Source: Leptotrichiaceae bacterium
Lineage (GTDB): Bacteria; Fusobacteriota; Fusobacteriia; Fusobacteriales; Leptotrichiaceae
Assembly (NCBI GenBank): GCA_030532815.1
Contig: JAUNKI010000007.1
Location: forward strand, 1-22,171
Direction of reading: 5' to 3'
Length of the DNA stretch: 22,171 nt
Positions 7,829 to 14,710 of this stretch are shown here, piece after piece; position 1 is the stretch's first letter, and each line of letters begins with the position of its first letter. The notes beneath the pieces are model-generated. The model was not told the DNA's origin. It did no database searches and saw nothing but the letters and a program-made list of their open reading frames with translations. The translations under genes were made by a program, and so were the position numbers.

Positions 7829-8632
7829 ATGCTAAGAAATATTTTAGAAAAAAATATAATTTTTAAAAGGATAATAGGTTTTAGTTTAATGGGTTTTATT
7901 ATAACAGAATTGAATATAATATTTATTGCTCGTATAATTTTATGTTTAATTATTGTGGATTTATTAGAGCAGTTGTTTTTTAATATAATAAATAAAGTTT
8001 TAGCAGGAGAAAAATATTCTTTTTGGGTTTTTATGAAGTTTTGTAATTTTATGCAGACAGCATTTTTATTATTTATTCCTTGTGTATTAGGAATAATGTA
8101 TTTTGAAATAAATAACAAAAATTTTAATATTTTTTTTGTATATATGAGTGGTGGGGGTATATATTTTTATATCATAAGGATTATTTTAAATTTTAGAATA
8201 TACATGGAAAAAACATCAAAAAATATAGAAAAAAAAGTGATAGAAAATAAAATAAAAAAGGAAATAGAAAGTAATAATCTGGAATATAAAGAATTTCTAA
8301 TGAGAAAAGTTGAAAAAATGTTAGAAAGTAAAAAATGTTTAAAAGCGTCTAAAACTTTTTCTGATATAATATATGAAGAAAAATATCAAAAAAAATATGA
8401 AGAAATTAAACCGCATATTAAAAAAATAGTAGAAAATAGTAGAGAAAGAGTAAAAAATGCTTTTTTTCAAACAAAGATATTTTTTATGTTTTTAACTATA
8501 ATTGTAATAGGCATAATTTGGTCTGAAAATAAGGAAGGTATGTTAAAATTTTTAACTTTGGAAGCTAATCATTTTAACTTAAAGGAAAGTAATGTAATAT
8601 TGTATTTTCTTGTGTGGAATATTTTTACTTAA
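7829..8632 (+). CDS. Hypothetical membrane protein, very AT-rich
   Basis: A 267-aa protein of no family I recognise. Hydrophobic segments near residues 10-30, 32-48, 65-88 and 95-118 suggest an N-terminal membrane domain. A long Lys/Glu-rich stretch (about 120-210), probably helical or coiled coil and cytosolic, follows, then another membrane helix near 213-232. The last residues (SNVILYFLVWNIFT) begin a hydrophobic helix and stop, so the protein may be C-terminally truncated. The start has a GAAAGG site 10 bp upstream. Its base composition differs from its neighbours: sample 60-bp stretches hold 9 and 13 G+C against 24 in a stretch of the next gene. That suggests recent acquisition or relaxed selection. 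It is isolated between two terminator-like structures, so probably transcribed alone. The ORF looks real because of its length and coherent membrane pattern; function unknown. Confidence 0.7.
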   Translation: MLRNILEKNIIFKRIIGFSLMGFIITELNIIFIARIILCLIIVDLLEQLFFNIINKVLAGEKYSFWVFMKFCNFMQTAFLLFIPCVLGIMYFEINNKNFNIFFVYMSGGGIYFYIIRIILNFRIYMEKTSKNIEKKVIENKIKKEIESNNLEYKEFLMRKVEKMLESKKCLKASKTFSDIIYEEKYQKKYEEIKPHIKKIVENSRERVKNAFFQTKIFFMFLTIIVIGIIWSENKEGMLKFLTLEANHFNLKESNVILYFLVWNIFT

Positions 8633-8673
8633 AAAGTGGATGTTGAAAGATATTATATTAACACTTTTATTAT

Positions 8674-8714
8674 AGAGCGTTTCATGATAATTAATTTATG
8701 AAACAGCTCTTTTT
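8674..8714 (+). terminator. Intrinsic terminator
   Basis: AGAGC-GTTTCAT pairs with ATGAAAC-A-GCTCT (one bulged A) around an AT-rich loop and is followed by five T's. It lies 42 bp after the AT-rich membrane protein gene and cleanly separates it from the cysteine desulfurase promoter. Confidence 0.85.
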
Positions 8715-8752
8715 AAATTTCAAAATTAAAGTATAAAAATTACTGAAATTCA

Positions 8753-8761
8753 TGTTATAAT
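8753..8761 (+). promoter_or_regulatory. Extended -10 promoter for the cysteine desulfurase-thiI region
   Basis: TGTTATAAT is a perfect TATAAT preceded by the TGn extension. No good -35 hexamer sits 17 bp upstream, which extended -10 promoters can tolerate. Transcription would begin about 105 bp before the chosen ATG at 8871. Confidence 0.6.
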
Positions 8762-8870
8762 ATAAAACAAAACAAGTAAAATTTGTTTTTTGAAGAAATG
8801 GAAATTTATAAATCTAAAAAATATAAAAATTAAGCTTAAAAAACACTCGATTAAGGAAAAAGGAAAAGAT

Positions 8871-10019
8871 ATGATATATTTAGACAATGCTGCCAGTACA
8901 AAACCGAAAAAAGAAGTGATAGAAGCAATGACGCAAATAATGGAAAAAAATTACGGTAACCCCGATGCAATTCATGAATTTTCTCACGGGATATTTATGA
9001 AAATAAAAGAAGCGAGAAAAACAATAGGGAATTTTTTAGGGCTGGACTTTTCAAGGATATATTTTACGGCGGGAGGCTCTGACGGTAATAATCTCCTAAT
9101 ACAGGGAATTATAAAAGCAAATTCCCAAAAGAAGAAACATTTGATTACAACAAAAATTGAACATCCTTCAGTTTATGAAACATTCAGACATTATGAAACC
9201 GAAGGATTTGAAGTGGATTTTCTTAATGCGGATAAAGACGGATTTGTAGATCTGGAACAGCTGGAATGTATTTTAAGGGAAGATACGCTTTTAGTTTCAA
9301 TAGGGGCAGTAAACAGTGAAACAGGGGCAATACAGAATATAGAAAAAATAGCTGAAATAATTAAGAAAAAAAACAGGAATATTTATTTTCACACTGATTT
9401 TGTACAGGGCTTGGGCTGTACGGATATAAAGTTCGATAAAATTCCGGTAGACGGGATAACTGTCAGCGGGCACAAAATTTATGCACCTAAAGGAATAGGA
9501 GCAGTTTATATTGCAAATGGAGTAAAATTGACAAATGTAATTTACGGTTCAAATTCTGAAAACGGAATTGTAAAAAGAACAATGCCTGCAGAATTAATAA
9601 CTGCATTTGCAAAAGCTGTAGAATTAGCCGATAGAAATTATAAAAAAGATATGGAACATATGCAAAATCTGAAAATAAACCTTGCAGAAAAAATAAAGAA
9701 GAATATAAGCGATATTAGAATAAATTCCTTGCTTGACACGGAGAAATCCAGTCCGAAAGTTCTGAATGTCTCATTTAGAGGAGTGAAAGGTGAAGTGCTT
9801 ACTCATTTTTTAGGAATGAATGAAATTTATGTTTCCACAGGTTCCGCCTGTTCTTCAAAAAAAGGAAACAGTAAAGTACTCACGGCTATGGGATTGAACA
9901 ATGAAGAAATCGAAGGAGCATTAAGGTTCAGTTTCTCATGGGAAAATACTTCAACAGAAATTGATAAGGTAGTGGAAATTTTGAAAAGCAGTGTTGAAAA
10001 AATAAGAAAAATGAAATAA
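8871..10019 (+). CDS. Cysteine desulfurase, NifS/IscS family (ThiI partner)
   Basis: A PLP enzyme that takes sulfur from L-cysteine as an enzyme persulfide and passes it on. The reading frame is open from a TTG at 8790, but family members begin with (M)IYLDNAAT, and the ATG at 8871 gives exactly this after an AAGGAAAAAGG ribosome site, so I chose it (382 aa). Seen: PLP-phosphate site AGGSDGNN, His98 in IEHPS, the PLP Schiff-base Lys202 in SGHKIYAPKG, and the persulfide Cys327 in STGSACSSKKG on the mobile loop. The next gene is thiI, as in the Bacillus nifZ-thiI pair, so its main acceptor is probably ThiI for tRNA 4-thiouridine rather than an Fe-S scaffold; no iscU or sufU is present. A 355-bp gap separates the two genes, so they may not share one promoter. 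Family certain, partner inferred. Confidence 0.9.
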   Translation: MIYLDNAASTKPKKEVIEAMTQIMEKNYGNPDAIHEFSHGIFMKIKEARKTIGNFLGLDFSRIYFTAGGSDGNNLLIQGIIKANSQKKKHLITTKIEHPSVYETFRHYETEGFEVDFLNADKDGFVDLEQLECILREDTLLVSIGAVNSETGAIQNIEKIAEIIKKKNRNIYFHTDFVQGLGCTDIKFDKIPVDGITVSGHKIYAPKGIGAVYIANGVKLTNVIYGSNSENGIVKRTMPAELITAFAKAVELADRNYKKDMEHMQNLKINLAEKIKKNISDIRINSLLDTEKSSPKVLNVSFRGVKGEVLTHFLGMNEIYVSTGSACSSKKGNSKVLTAMGLNNEEIEGALRFSFSWENTSTEIDKVVEILKSSVEKIRKMK

Positions 10020-10272
10020 TTCAATATGTAATTTTTTCAAAGTAACACTTCCGATAGAGAAACTTTTAAATTTAAAAATATTTATTACATTGCAATCAAA
10101 AAGAAGTAACAATATAAAATTTATTCTGACTAAATAGAAATTTTGTAATACAAAATCAGGTATTCTAAAAAGATAAAAAAACACGGTAAAAAATTAAAAT
10201 TATAAATATTGAATTACTGTTTTCAACTGATAAATTTATTATGATTTTAACTTTATTAATCATATAAAAATA

Positions 10273-10320
10273 GAAAGCTCGGAACACCTATCCGATATTC
10301 GAAAAATTGATATAGCTTTC
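10273..10320 (+). promoter_or_regulatory. Nested hairpin upstream of thiI
   Basis: GAAAGCT (10273-10279) pairs with AGCTTTC (10314-10320). Inside, TCGGA (10279-10283) pairs with TCCGA (10291-10295), leaving an AU-rich third segment. The element sits 54 bp before the chosen thiI start, with no T-run, so it is more likely a leader structure than a terminator. The rest of the gap (10020-10272) is AT-rich, and I see no gene, clear promoter or known RNA in it. Confidence 0.35.
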
Positions 10321-10374
10321 AGTTAAATAATCAGGATAATGAAGAAAATAATCAAAGGAGAAAGGAAATATAAA

Positions 10375-11562
10375 ATGAACTACATGAATACAGCCCTTTT
10401 AAATTCCATAGGACTGTCATACGGAGAGCTGTCTTTAAAAGGTAAAAATAGGGGACAATTTGAAAAAATGTTAAGAAATAGGATAAATAAAGCATTAATC
10501 GGATATGAATTCAAGCTGGAGGAAGATCTATCCAAACTGTATATAAATGTTGAAAATAAAGATATTGAAGGTGTTCTGGAAAAACTGAAAAGAATTTTCG
10601 GAATTGTAGGATTGAATCCATCGGTTAAAATTGAAAGAGATGATGAAATCATAAAGGAAAAAATTCTGGAAGTAGCAAATTATGCCTATGAACATGGAGC
10701 AAGAAATTTTAAGGTGGCTGTAAACAGAAGTAATAAAGGATTTGAAAAAAAATCTATGGACTATGCAAAGGAACTGGGAGCCCATATACTTATAAACAGT
10801 CCTTTTGAAAAAGTGAAAATGAAAGAGTCTGATATACTTATAAACGTGGAAATAAGGAAAAATGTATACATTTATACTGAAAGAGTAAAAACTTACGGAG
10901 GACTTCCTACAGGCTCTACAGGAAAAGGTCTCGTTCTGCTTTCAGGAGGGATTGACAGTCCGGTAGCATCATTTATGATGGCAAAACGGGGAATGAGGAT
11001 AAACTTTGTAACGTTCCACAGCTTTCCCTTTACAAGCAGGAGAGCTCTTGAGAAAATAAGGGAACTGACTGAAATATTGTCGATTTACACAGGGAAAAGC
11101 AGACTTTATGCAATAAATATACTGAAAATTCAGGAAGAAATAAATAACAAGACAAGAAAAGAATTTGCTACAATACTGACAAGAAGAGCAATGATGAGAT
11201 TGGCGGAAAAGCTGTCACATAATATGCAGTATCAGGCACTTATCACGGGGGAAAGCTTGGGACAGGTAGCTTCCCAGACTTTAGGAGGACTGACATGTAC
11301 AAATGCCTCAATGGAAAAAATTCCCGTATTCAGACCTCTTATCGGAATGGATAAAACGGAAATAATAGAAATAGCAAAGGAAATAGGAACTTATGAAAAA
11401 TCAATAGAACCTCATGAAGATTCTTGTGTTATATTTGCACCGAAACATCCTGTTACAAATCCTAAATTAGAAGATATAATTTCCGAAGAAGAAAAAATAG
11501 AAAACTATAATGAAATTCTTGAGGAAATATTTAATGAGAGAGAGTTTTTTAATATAGAATAG
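10375..11562 (+). CDS. thiI: tRNA 4-thiouridine synthase ThiI (no rhodanese domain)
   Basis: A 395-aa enzyme that adenylates uridine 8 of tRNA and replaces its oxygen with sulfur. Order: an N-terminal ferredoxin-like segment with YGELSLKGKNRGQFE; a THUMP RNA-binding domain (about 60-165); a PP-loop ATP pyrophosphatase domain with SGGIDSP at 190-196, TRRAMMRLAE and GESLGQVASQT (292-300). Cys351 in EDSCVIFAPKHP corresponds to the E. coli ThiI cysteine that takes part in thiolation. The rhodanese domain that carries sulfur in E. coli ThiI is absent, as in Firmicutes, so sulfur should come directly from a desulfurase such as the one encoded just upstream. The frame opens at an ATG at 10339, but that start has only a weak ribosome site and adds a non-conserved tail; 10375 has AAAGGAGAAAGGA upstream. 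Very likely the correct family. Confidence 0.95.
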   Translation: MNYMNTALLNSIGLSYGELSLKGKNRGQFEKMLRNRINKALIGYEFKLEEDLSKLYINVENKDIEGVLEKLKRIFGIVGLNPSVKIERDDEIIKEKILEVANYAYEHGARNFKVAVNRSNKGFEKKSMDYAKELGAHILINSPFEKVKMKESDILINVEIRKNVYIYTERVKTYGGLPTGSTGKGLVLLSGGIDSPVASFMMAKRGMRINFVTFHSFPFTSRRALEKIRELTEILSIYTGKSRLYAINILKIQEEINNKTRKEFATILTRRAMMRLAEKLSHNMQYQALITGESLGQVASQTLGGLTCTNASMEKIPVFRPLIGMDKTEIIEIAKEIGTYEKSIEPHEDSCVIFAPKHPVTNPKLEDIISEEEKIENYNEILEEIFNEREFFNIE

Positions 11563-11566
11563 AAAC

Positions 11567-11590
11567 CGAACTTTTTTGTAAAAAAGTTCG
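11567..11590 (+). terminator. Terminator-like hairpin after thiI
   Basis: CGAACTTTTTT pairs with AAAAAAGTTCG around a tiny loop, 5 bp after the thiI stop. The arms contain the A and T runs, so it could end transcription in either direction, but no separate T-run follows on the + strand. Confidence 0.55.
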
Positions 11591-11597
11591 ATCAAAA

Positions 11598-11646
11598 AAC
11601 AGTTTTCACGCTTTTTTTGAAAAAAAAGCTTAGCAAAAAAACTGTT
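11598..11646 (+). repeat. Nested inverted repeat
   Basis: Outer arms AACAGTTTT (11598-11606) and AAAACTGTT (11638-11646) enclose GCTTTTTTT (11610-11618) and AAAAAAAGC (11621-11629). Together with the preceding hairpin and the larger palindrome that follows, it makes a run of three stacked stem-loops between thiI and yihY. Confidence 0.6.
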
Positions 11647-11758
11647 CAACTCAAATTTTACTAAAGCTCAAAAATGCCCGTTCGCTGTAAAAACAAAAAG
11701 GATGTTTTTACGACGCTCACTCCCTGCATTTTTCACGCTGTAAAATTTGAATGTTGAA
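11645..11758 (+). repeat. 114-bp imperfect palindrome (REP-like)
   Basis: Three pairs of arms nest on one axis: 11645-11661 with 11740-11758 (complementary apart from a 2-base insertion), AAAAATGC (11670-11677) with GCATTTTT (11726-11733), and GTAAAAAC (11687-11694) with GTTTTTAC (11704-11711). The centre is richer in G+C than the surrounding gap. Thirteen bases of the right arm (11744-11756) are also the exact reverse complement of 11847-11859, just before yihY, so an alternative fold exists. No ORF is present. It may be a dispersed palindromic repeat or a leader RNA; the rest of the gap (to 11899) shows no clear promoter. Confidence 0.6.
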
Positions 11759-11899
11759 GGGGGCTTAAAATTTAGAAATGGTTTTAAGTGAAAGTGTAGT
11801 TAGATTGTAATAATAGAAATATATACTTGAATTATAAGTAAAAACCCAACATTCAAATTATTTCAACGAAAAAAACCTTTTGAAATTAAAGGAGAATAT

Positions 11900-13180
11900 A
11901 TGAAACTGAAATTCGATATATTAAGGATAAAGGAAAAACTGAGTAAAGAAAACATAAAAAAATATATAAGAGAAATGTTCCAGATGATAAATCTCATTTA
12001 CAAAAATTATAGTGACGGAGAAACCCAAATACTTGCATGTACATTGACATATTTTTCGATGATTGCAGTATTTCCTGTTCTGGCATTAATTCTCGGAATT
12101 ACTAAAGGGTTCGGTCTTGATAAGCTCTTCATACAGAAAATATTTGATCTTGTACCGCAAAACGAGGGAATGGTGAGGACTGTCCTTGATATAGCGAACA
12201 AGCTTCTGGCGTCTACTGAGGGAAGTATCCTTACAGGGGTCGGAGTTGTAATATTAATTAATTCAGCTATAAAAGTATTGATGATGCTTGAAGATTCCTT
12301 TAATAAAATATGGCGTATAAACAAAAATCGTTCCATAACGAGAAGAGTGGTAGATTATGTGGCAATAGTATTTTTAGGTCCGATATTGTTCATTGTAATA
12401 ATAGCAACAAATTCTTTTGTTGCTGAAAAAATGAGTACATTTTTTTTCGGAGGAGCGATTATTATAAATGTTTTTTTGCACATATTAGGACCTCTGTTTT
12501 ATATATTTCTGTTTACACTTTTATTTTATATAATACCGAATACTAACGTAAAATTAAAACCTGCTCTTATATCGGGAATAATAACGGCATTTCTCTGTTT
12601 TATACTGAAATTTGCATTTACATGGCTTCAGTCGTTCATTACGAGATACAATGCCATTTACGGGAGTTTGGCTTTAATACCTATATTTCTTACATGGGTT
12701 CAATATATATGGGTAACTATACTGTTGGGAGGACAAATTGCTTTTTCAATACAGACATCCGACGAATTTTTATATAATGAAAGAATTGAAATGCCGATAA
12801 AATTGAAAAAAGAAGCGGGACTGTTGATTTTATCACTGATAATAAACAGATTTAAACAGAAGGAAGAACCTTATACGCACGGTGAACTGACTAAAAAATT
12901 GGGAATGGAGGCACTGTTTATAAAAGATATATTGTCGGAACTTGAAAAAATGAATTTTGTAAATGAAGTTATAACGGACAAAAATGAAGAAGCCAAATAT
13001 CAGATAGCATATGATCCTGAAGCTCTTTCCCTTGAAACGTTCATAAACAGATTTGAAGGAAAGAATTCTGACTATTACGGCAATATTTTCAATAATTTGA
13101 CTGAAGAAGAAAAAGAACTTCTTGAAAATATAAAGGAAAAAACGCTGTTTAAGGATAAGGAACTTCTGAAAAATATATAG
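11900..13180 (+). CDS. YihY/BrkB (UPF0761) family inner-membrane protein with C-terminal winged-helix-like domain
   Basis: A 426-aa integral membrane protein. The N-terminal 290 residues match the YihY/virulence factor BrkB family: ACTLTYFSMIAVFPVLALILGI near 46-67, the conserved loop with VLMMLEDSFNKIWRI near 126-140, and further membrane segments near 108-128, 152-172, 185-211, 222-240 and 255-283. This was once annotated as ribonuclease BN, which is no longer accepted; the molecular function is unsettled. Family members from E. coli are about 290 aa, so the 140-residue cytoplasmic tail is an extension. Its first part (about 300-372: THGELTKKLGMEALFIKDILSELEKMNFV) reads like a winged helix. 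A GGAG site precedes the ATG. rmuC begins 27 bp after the stop, so the two are likely co-transcribed. Confidence 0.88.
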   Translation: MKLKFDILRIKEKLSKENIKKYIREMFQMINLIYKNYSDGETQILACTLTYFSMIAVFPVLALILGITKGFGLDKLFIQKIFDLVPQNEGMVRTVLDIANKLLASTEGSILTGVGVVILINSAIKVLMMLEDSFNKIWRINKNRSITRRVVDYVAIVFLGPILFIVIIATNSFVAEKMSTFFFGGAIIINVFLHILGPLFYIFLFTLLFYIIPNTNVKLKPALISGIITAFLCFILKFAFTWLQSFITRYNAIYGSLALIPIFLTWVQYIWVTILLGGQIAFSIQTSDEFLYNERIEMPIKLKKEAGLLILSLIINRFKQKEEPYTHGELTKKLGMEALFIKDILSELEKMNFVNEVITDKNEEAKYQIAYDPEALSLETFINRFEGKNSDYYGNIFNNLTEEEKELLENIKEKTLFKDKELLKNI

Positions 13181-13207
13181 GGAACTTAATAACGGATTGG
13201 AGAAAAA

Positions 13208-14581
13208 ATGGAAACTGAAACGATAAATAATATACAGATATTAAGAAACCATATGGAAAATAACGACCGTATTATTCTTATATTAGTTATAATAACGGGA
13301 CTTTTATGTACAGCGATTCTTTTCTATATTTTAAAAACAGGTAAAAAACAGGAGGAAGAACTGTTCTATTTAAAAGATGAAATTGAGAAAATATTGACAG
13401 AAGGTTTTGTAGCAAGTACCGAAAAAAATATAACTGAAAATTTTAAGCAAATCAGTGAAATGGAAAAAAGTATAACCTTGAATACAAAAAATAACCTGTT
13501 GCAGGGAATTAACGAGCTTAATAGAGAATTATCGGGGAATAATGAGAAATTACTTATAAAATTTACGGACTTCGGGACGAAATTAGGTCTGACAATGAAT
13601 GAAAATAATCAAAGATTGTCGGAAAATATTAATAAATTTAAGGACGAATTTAAAAAGGAAATAAATGATGATTTTGAAACATTGAACAGAAAAATTGAAA
13701 ACAGACTTGATATGATGAACACAAAAGTGGAGGAACGTTTATCCAAAGGTTTTGCAGAAACGACAAAAACTTTTGGAAATGTACTGGAAAGACTCGGCAA
13801 AATTGATGAAGCCCAGAAAAAAATCGAAGCACTGTCGAGTAATGTCGTCTCTTTACAGGATGTACTGACTGATAAGAAAAGCAGGGGAATATTCGGAGAA
13901 GTACAGATGTATCAGATACTCGGTTCCATATTCGGAGAAAAAAACGATAAAATATACAGAAAACAGTATAAACTGTCCAACGGAACAATGGCTGATGCCG
14001 TTATATTCGCCCCTGAGCCTATGGGAAATATAGCTATTGATTCCAAATTTCCCCTTGAAAATTACAGAAGAATGTATGATAACGAACTTACACTTCCGGA
14101 AAAGGAAAGTGCAAGAAAAGAATTTTCGTTAAATCTGAAAAAGCATATTGATGATATTTCTTCAAAGTATATAGTTCAGGGAGAAACAGCCGAACAGGCT
14201 ATATTGTTTTTACCTGCTGAAGCCGTGTTTGCCGAAATAAATGCCTACCATACGGAAATAATAGAATATGCATACAGGAAAAATGTCAGAATAGCTTCGC
14301 CTACAACTCTTATGTCCGTTCTTACGACATTGCAGGTAATAATGATGAACATTGAAAGAGACAAATACGCACATATTATTCAGGAAGAGTTGATGAAGCT
14401 GAATAAGGAATTCGACAGATATCAGGAAAGATGGAGTATTCTTGAAAAAGACATTGAAAAAGTAACGAGAGATGTAAAGAATATAACGACAACGTCAAAT
14501 AAAATAACTAAAAGATTTAATGAAATATCAAATGCAGATTTTACCGAAAAAGTAACTGTAAAAAATGAAGAACTTCAATAA
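13208..14581 (+). CDS. rmuC: RmuC-family protein, predicted membrane-anchored nuclease
   Basis: A 457-aa protein of the RmuC family (DUF195), linked in E. coli to limiting inversions at short inverted repeats. A single membrane helix at about 21-42 anchors it. A long coiled coil (about 45-215) follows, then a predicted PD-(D/E)xK-like nuclease domain (about 222-400) with SRGIFGEVQ (Glu231), MADAVI (Asp263) and IDSKFP (Asp278, Lys280), and ILFLPAEAVFAEI and VRIASPTTLMSVL as family landmarks. A charged coiled tail ends the protein. The start has TTGGAGAAAAA upstream. Its proximity to a region dense in inverted repeats (11567-11859) is suggestive, but nothing shows a direct link. Biochemical nuclease activity is predicted from the fold only. 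Confidence 0.92.
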   Translation: METETINNIQILRNHMENNDRIILILVIITGLLCTAILFYILKTGKKQEEELFYLKDEIEKILTEGFVASTEKNITENFKQISEMEKSITLNTKNNLLQGINELNRELSGNNEKLLIKFTDFGTKLGLTMNENNQRLSENINKFKDEFKKEINDDFETLNRKIENRLDMMNTKVEERLSKGFAETTKTFGNVLERLGKIDEAQKKIEALSSNVVSLQDVLTDKKSRGIFGEVQMYQILGSIFGEKNDKIYRKQYKLSNGTMADAVIFAPEPMGNIAIDSKFPLENYRRMYDNELTLPEKESARKEFSLNLKKHIDDISSKYIVQGETAEQAILFLPAEAVFAEINAYHTEIIEYAYRKNVRIASPTTLMSVLTTLQVIMMNIERDKYAHIIQEELMKLNKEFDRYQERWSILEKDIEKVTRDVKNITTTSNKITKRFNEISNADFTEKVTVKNEELQ

Positions 14582-14602
14582 TTGTTGTATAGTAAAATAA
14601 TT

Positions 14603-14631
14603 TTGAAAGAAAATGTAGATAATGGTATAAT
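14603..14631 (+). promoter_or_regulatory. Promoter of the aromatic amino-acid cluster
   Basis: TTGAAA (14603-14608) and TATAAT (14626-14631) are separated by exactly 17 bp, and TGG before the -10 adds an extended -10. It lies 22 bp after the rmuC stop and 80 bp before the pheA start. The leader contains no T-box motif or Phe-codon-rich peptide that I can see. Confidence 0.8.
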
Positions 14632-14710
14632 AATCAGAAATAACTGTCGGAAACTCAGAATAAAAATAAAAACAGGGCAGAGTGAAATTTAAACTGAAAA
14701 GGGGATTGCC

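Noticed and set aside
8790..8870. 27-codon N-terminal extension of the cysteine desulfurase from a TTG
   Set aside because: The family begins at IYLDNAAT, the ATG at 8871 has a better ribosome site, and the extension is a Lys-rich non-conserved tail.
10339..10374. Earlier ATG as the thiI start
   Set aside because: It has a poor ribosome site and adds 12 residues before the conserved ThiI N-terminus; 10375 is better supported.
14632..14710. T-box or peptide attenuator in the pheA leader
   Set aside because: No T-box sequence, no Phe-rich leader peptide and no terminator hairpin with a T-run is visible in these 79 bases.
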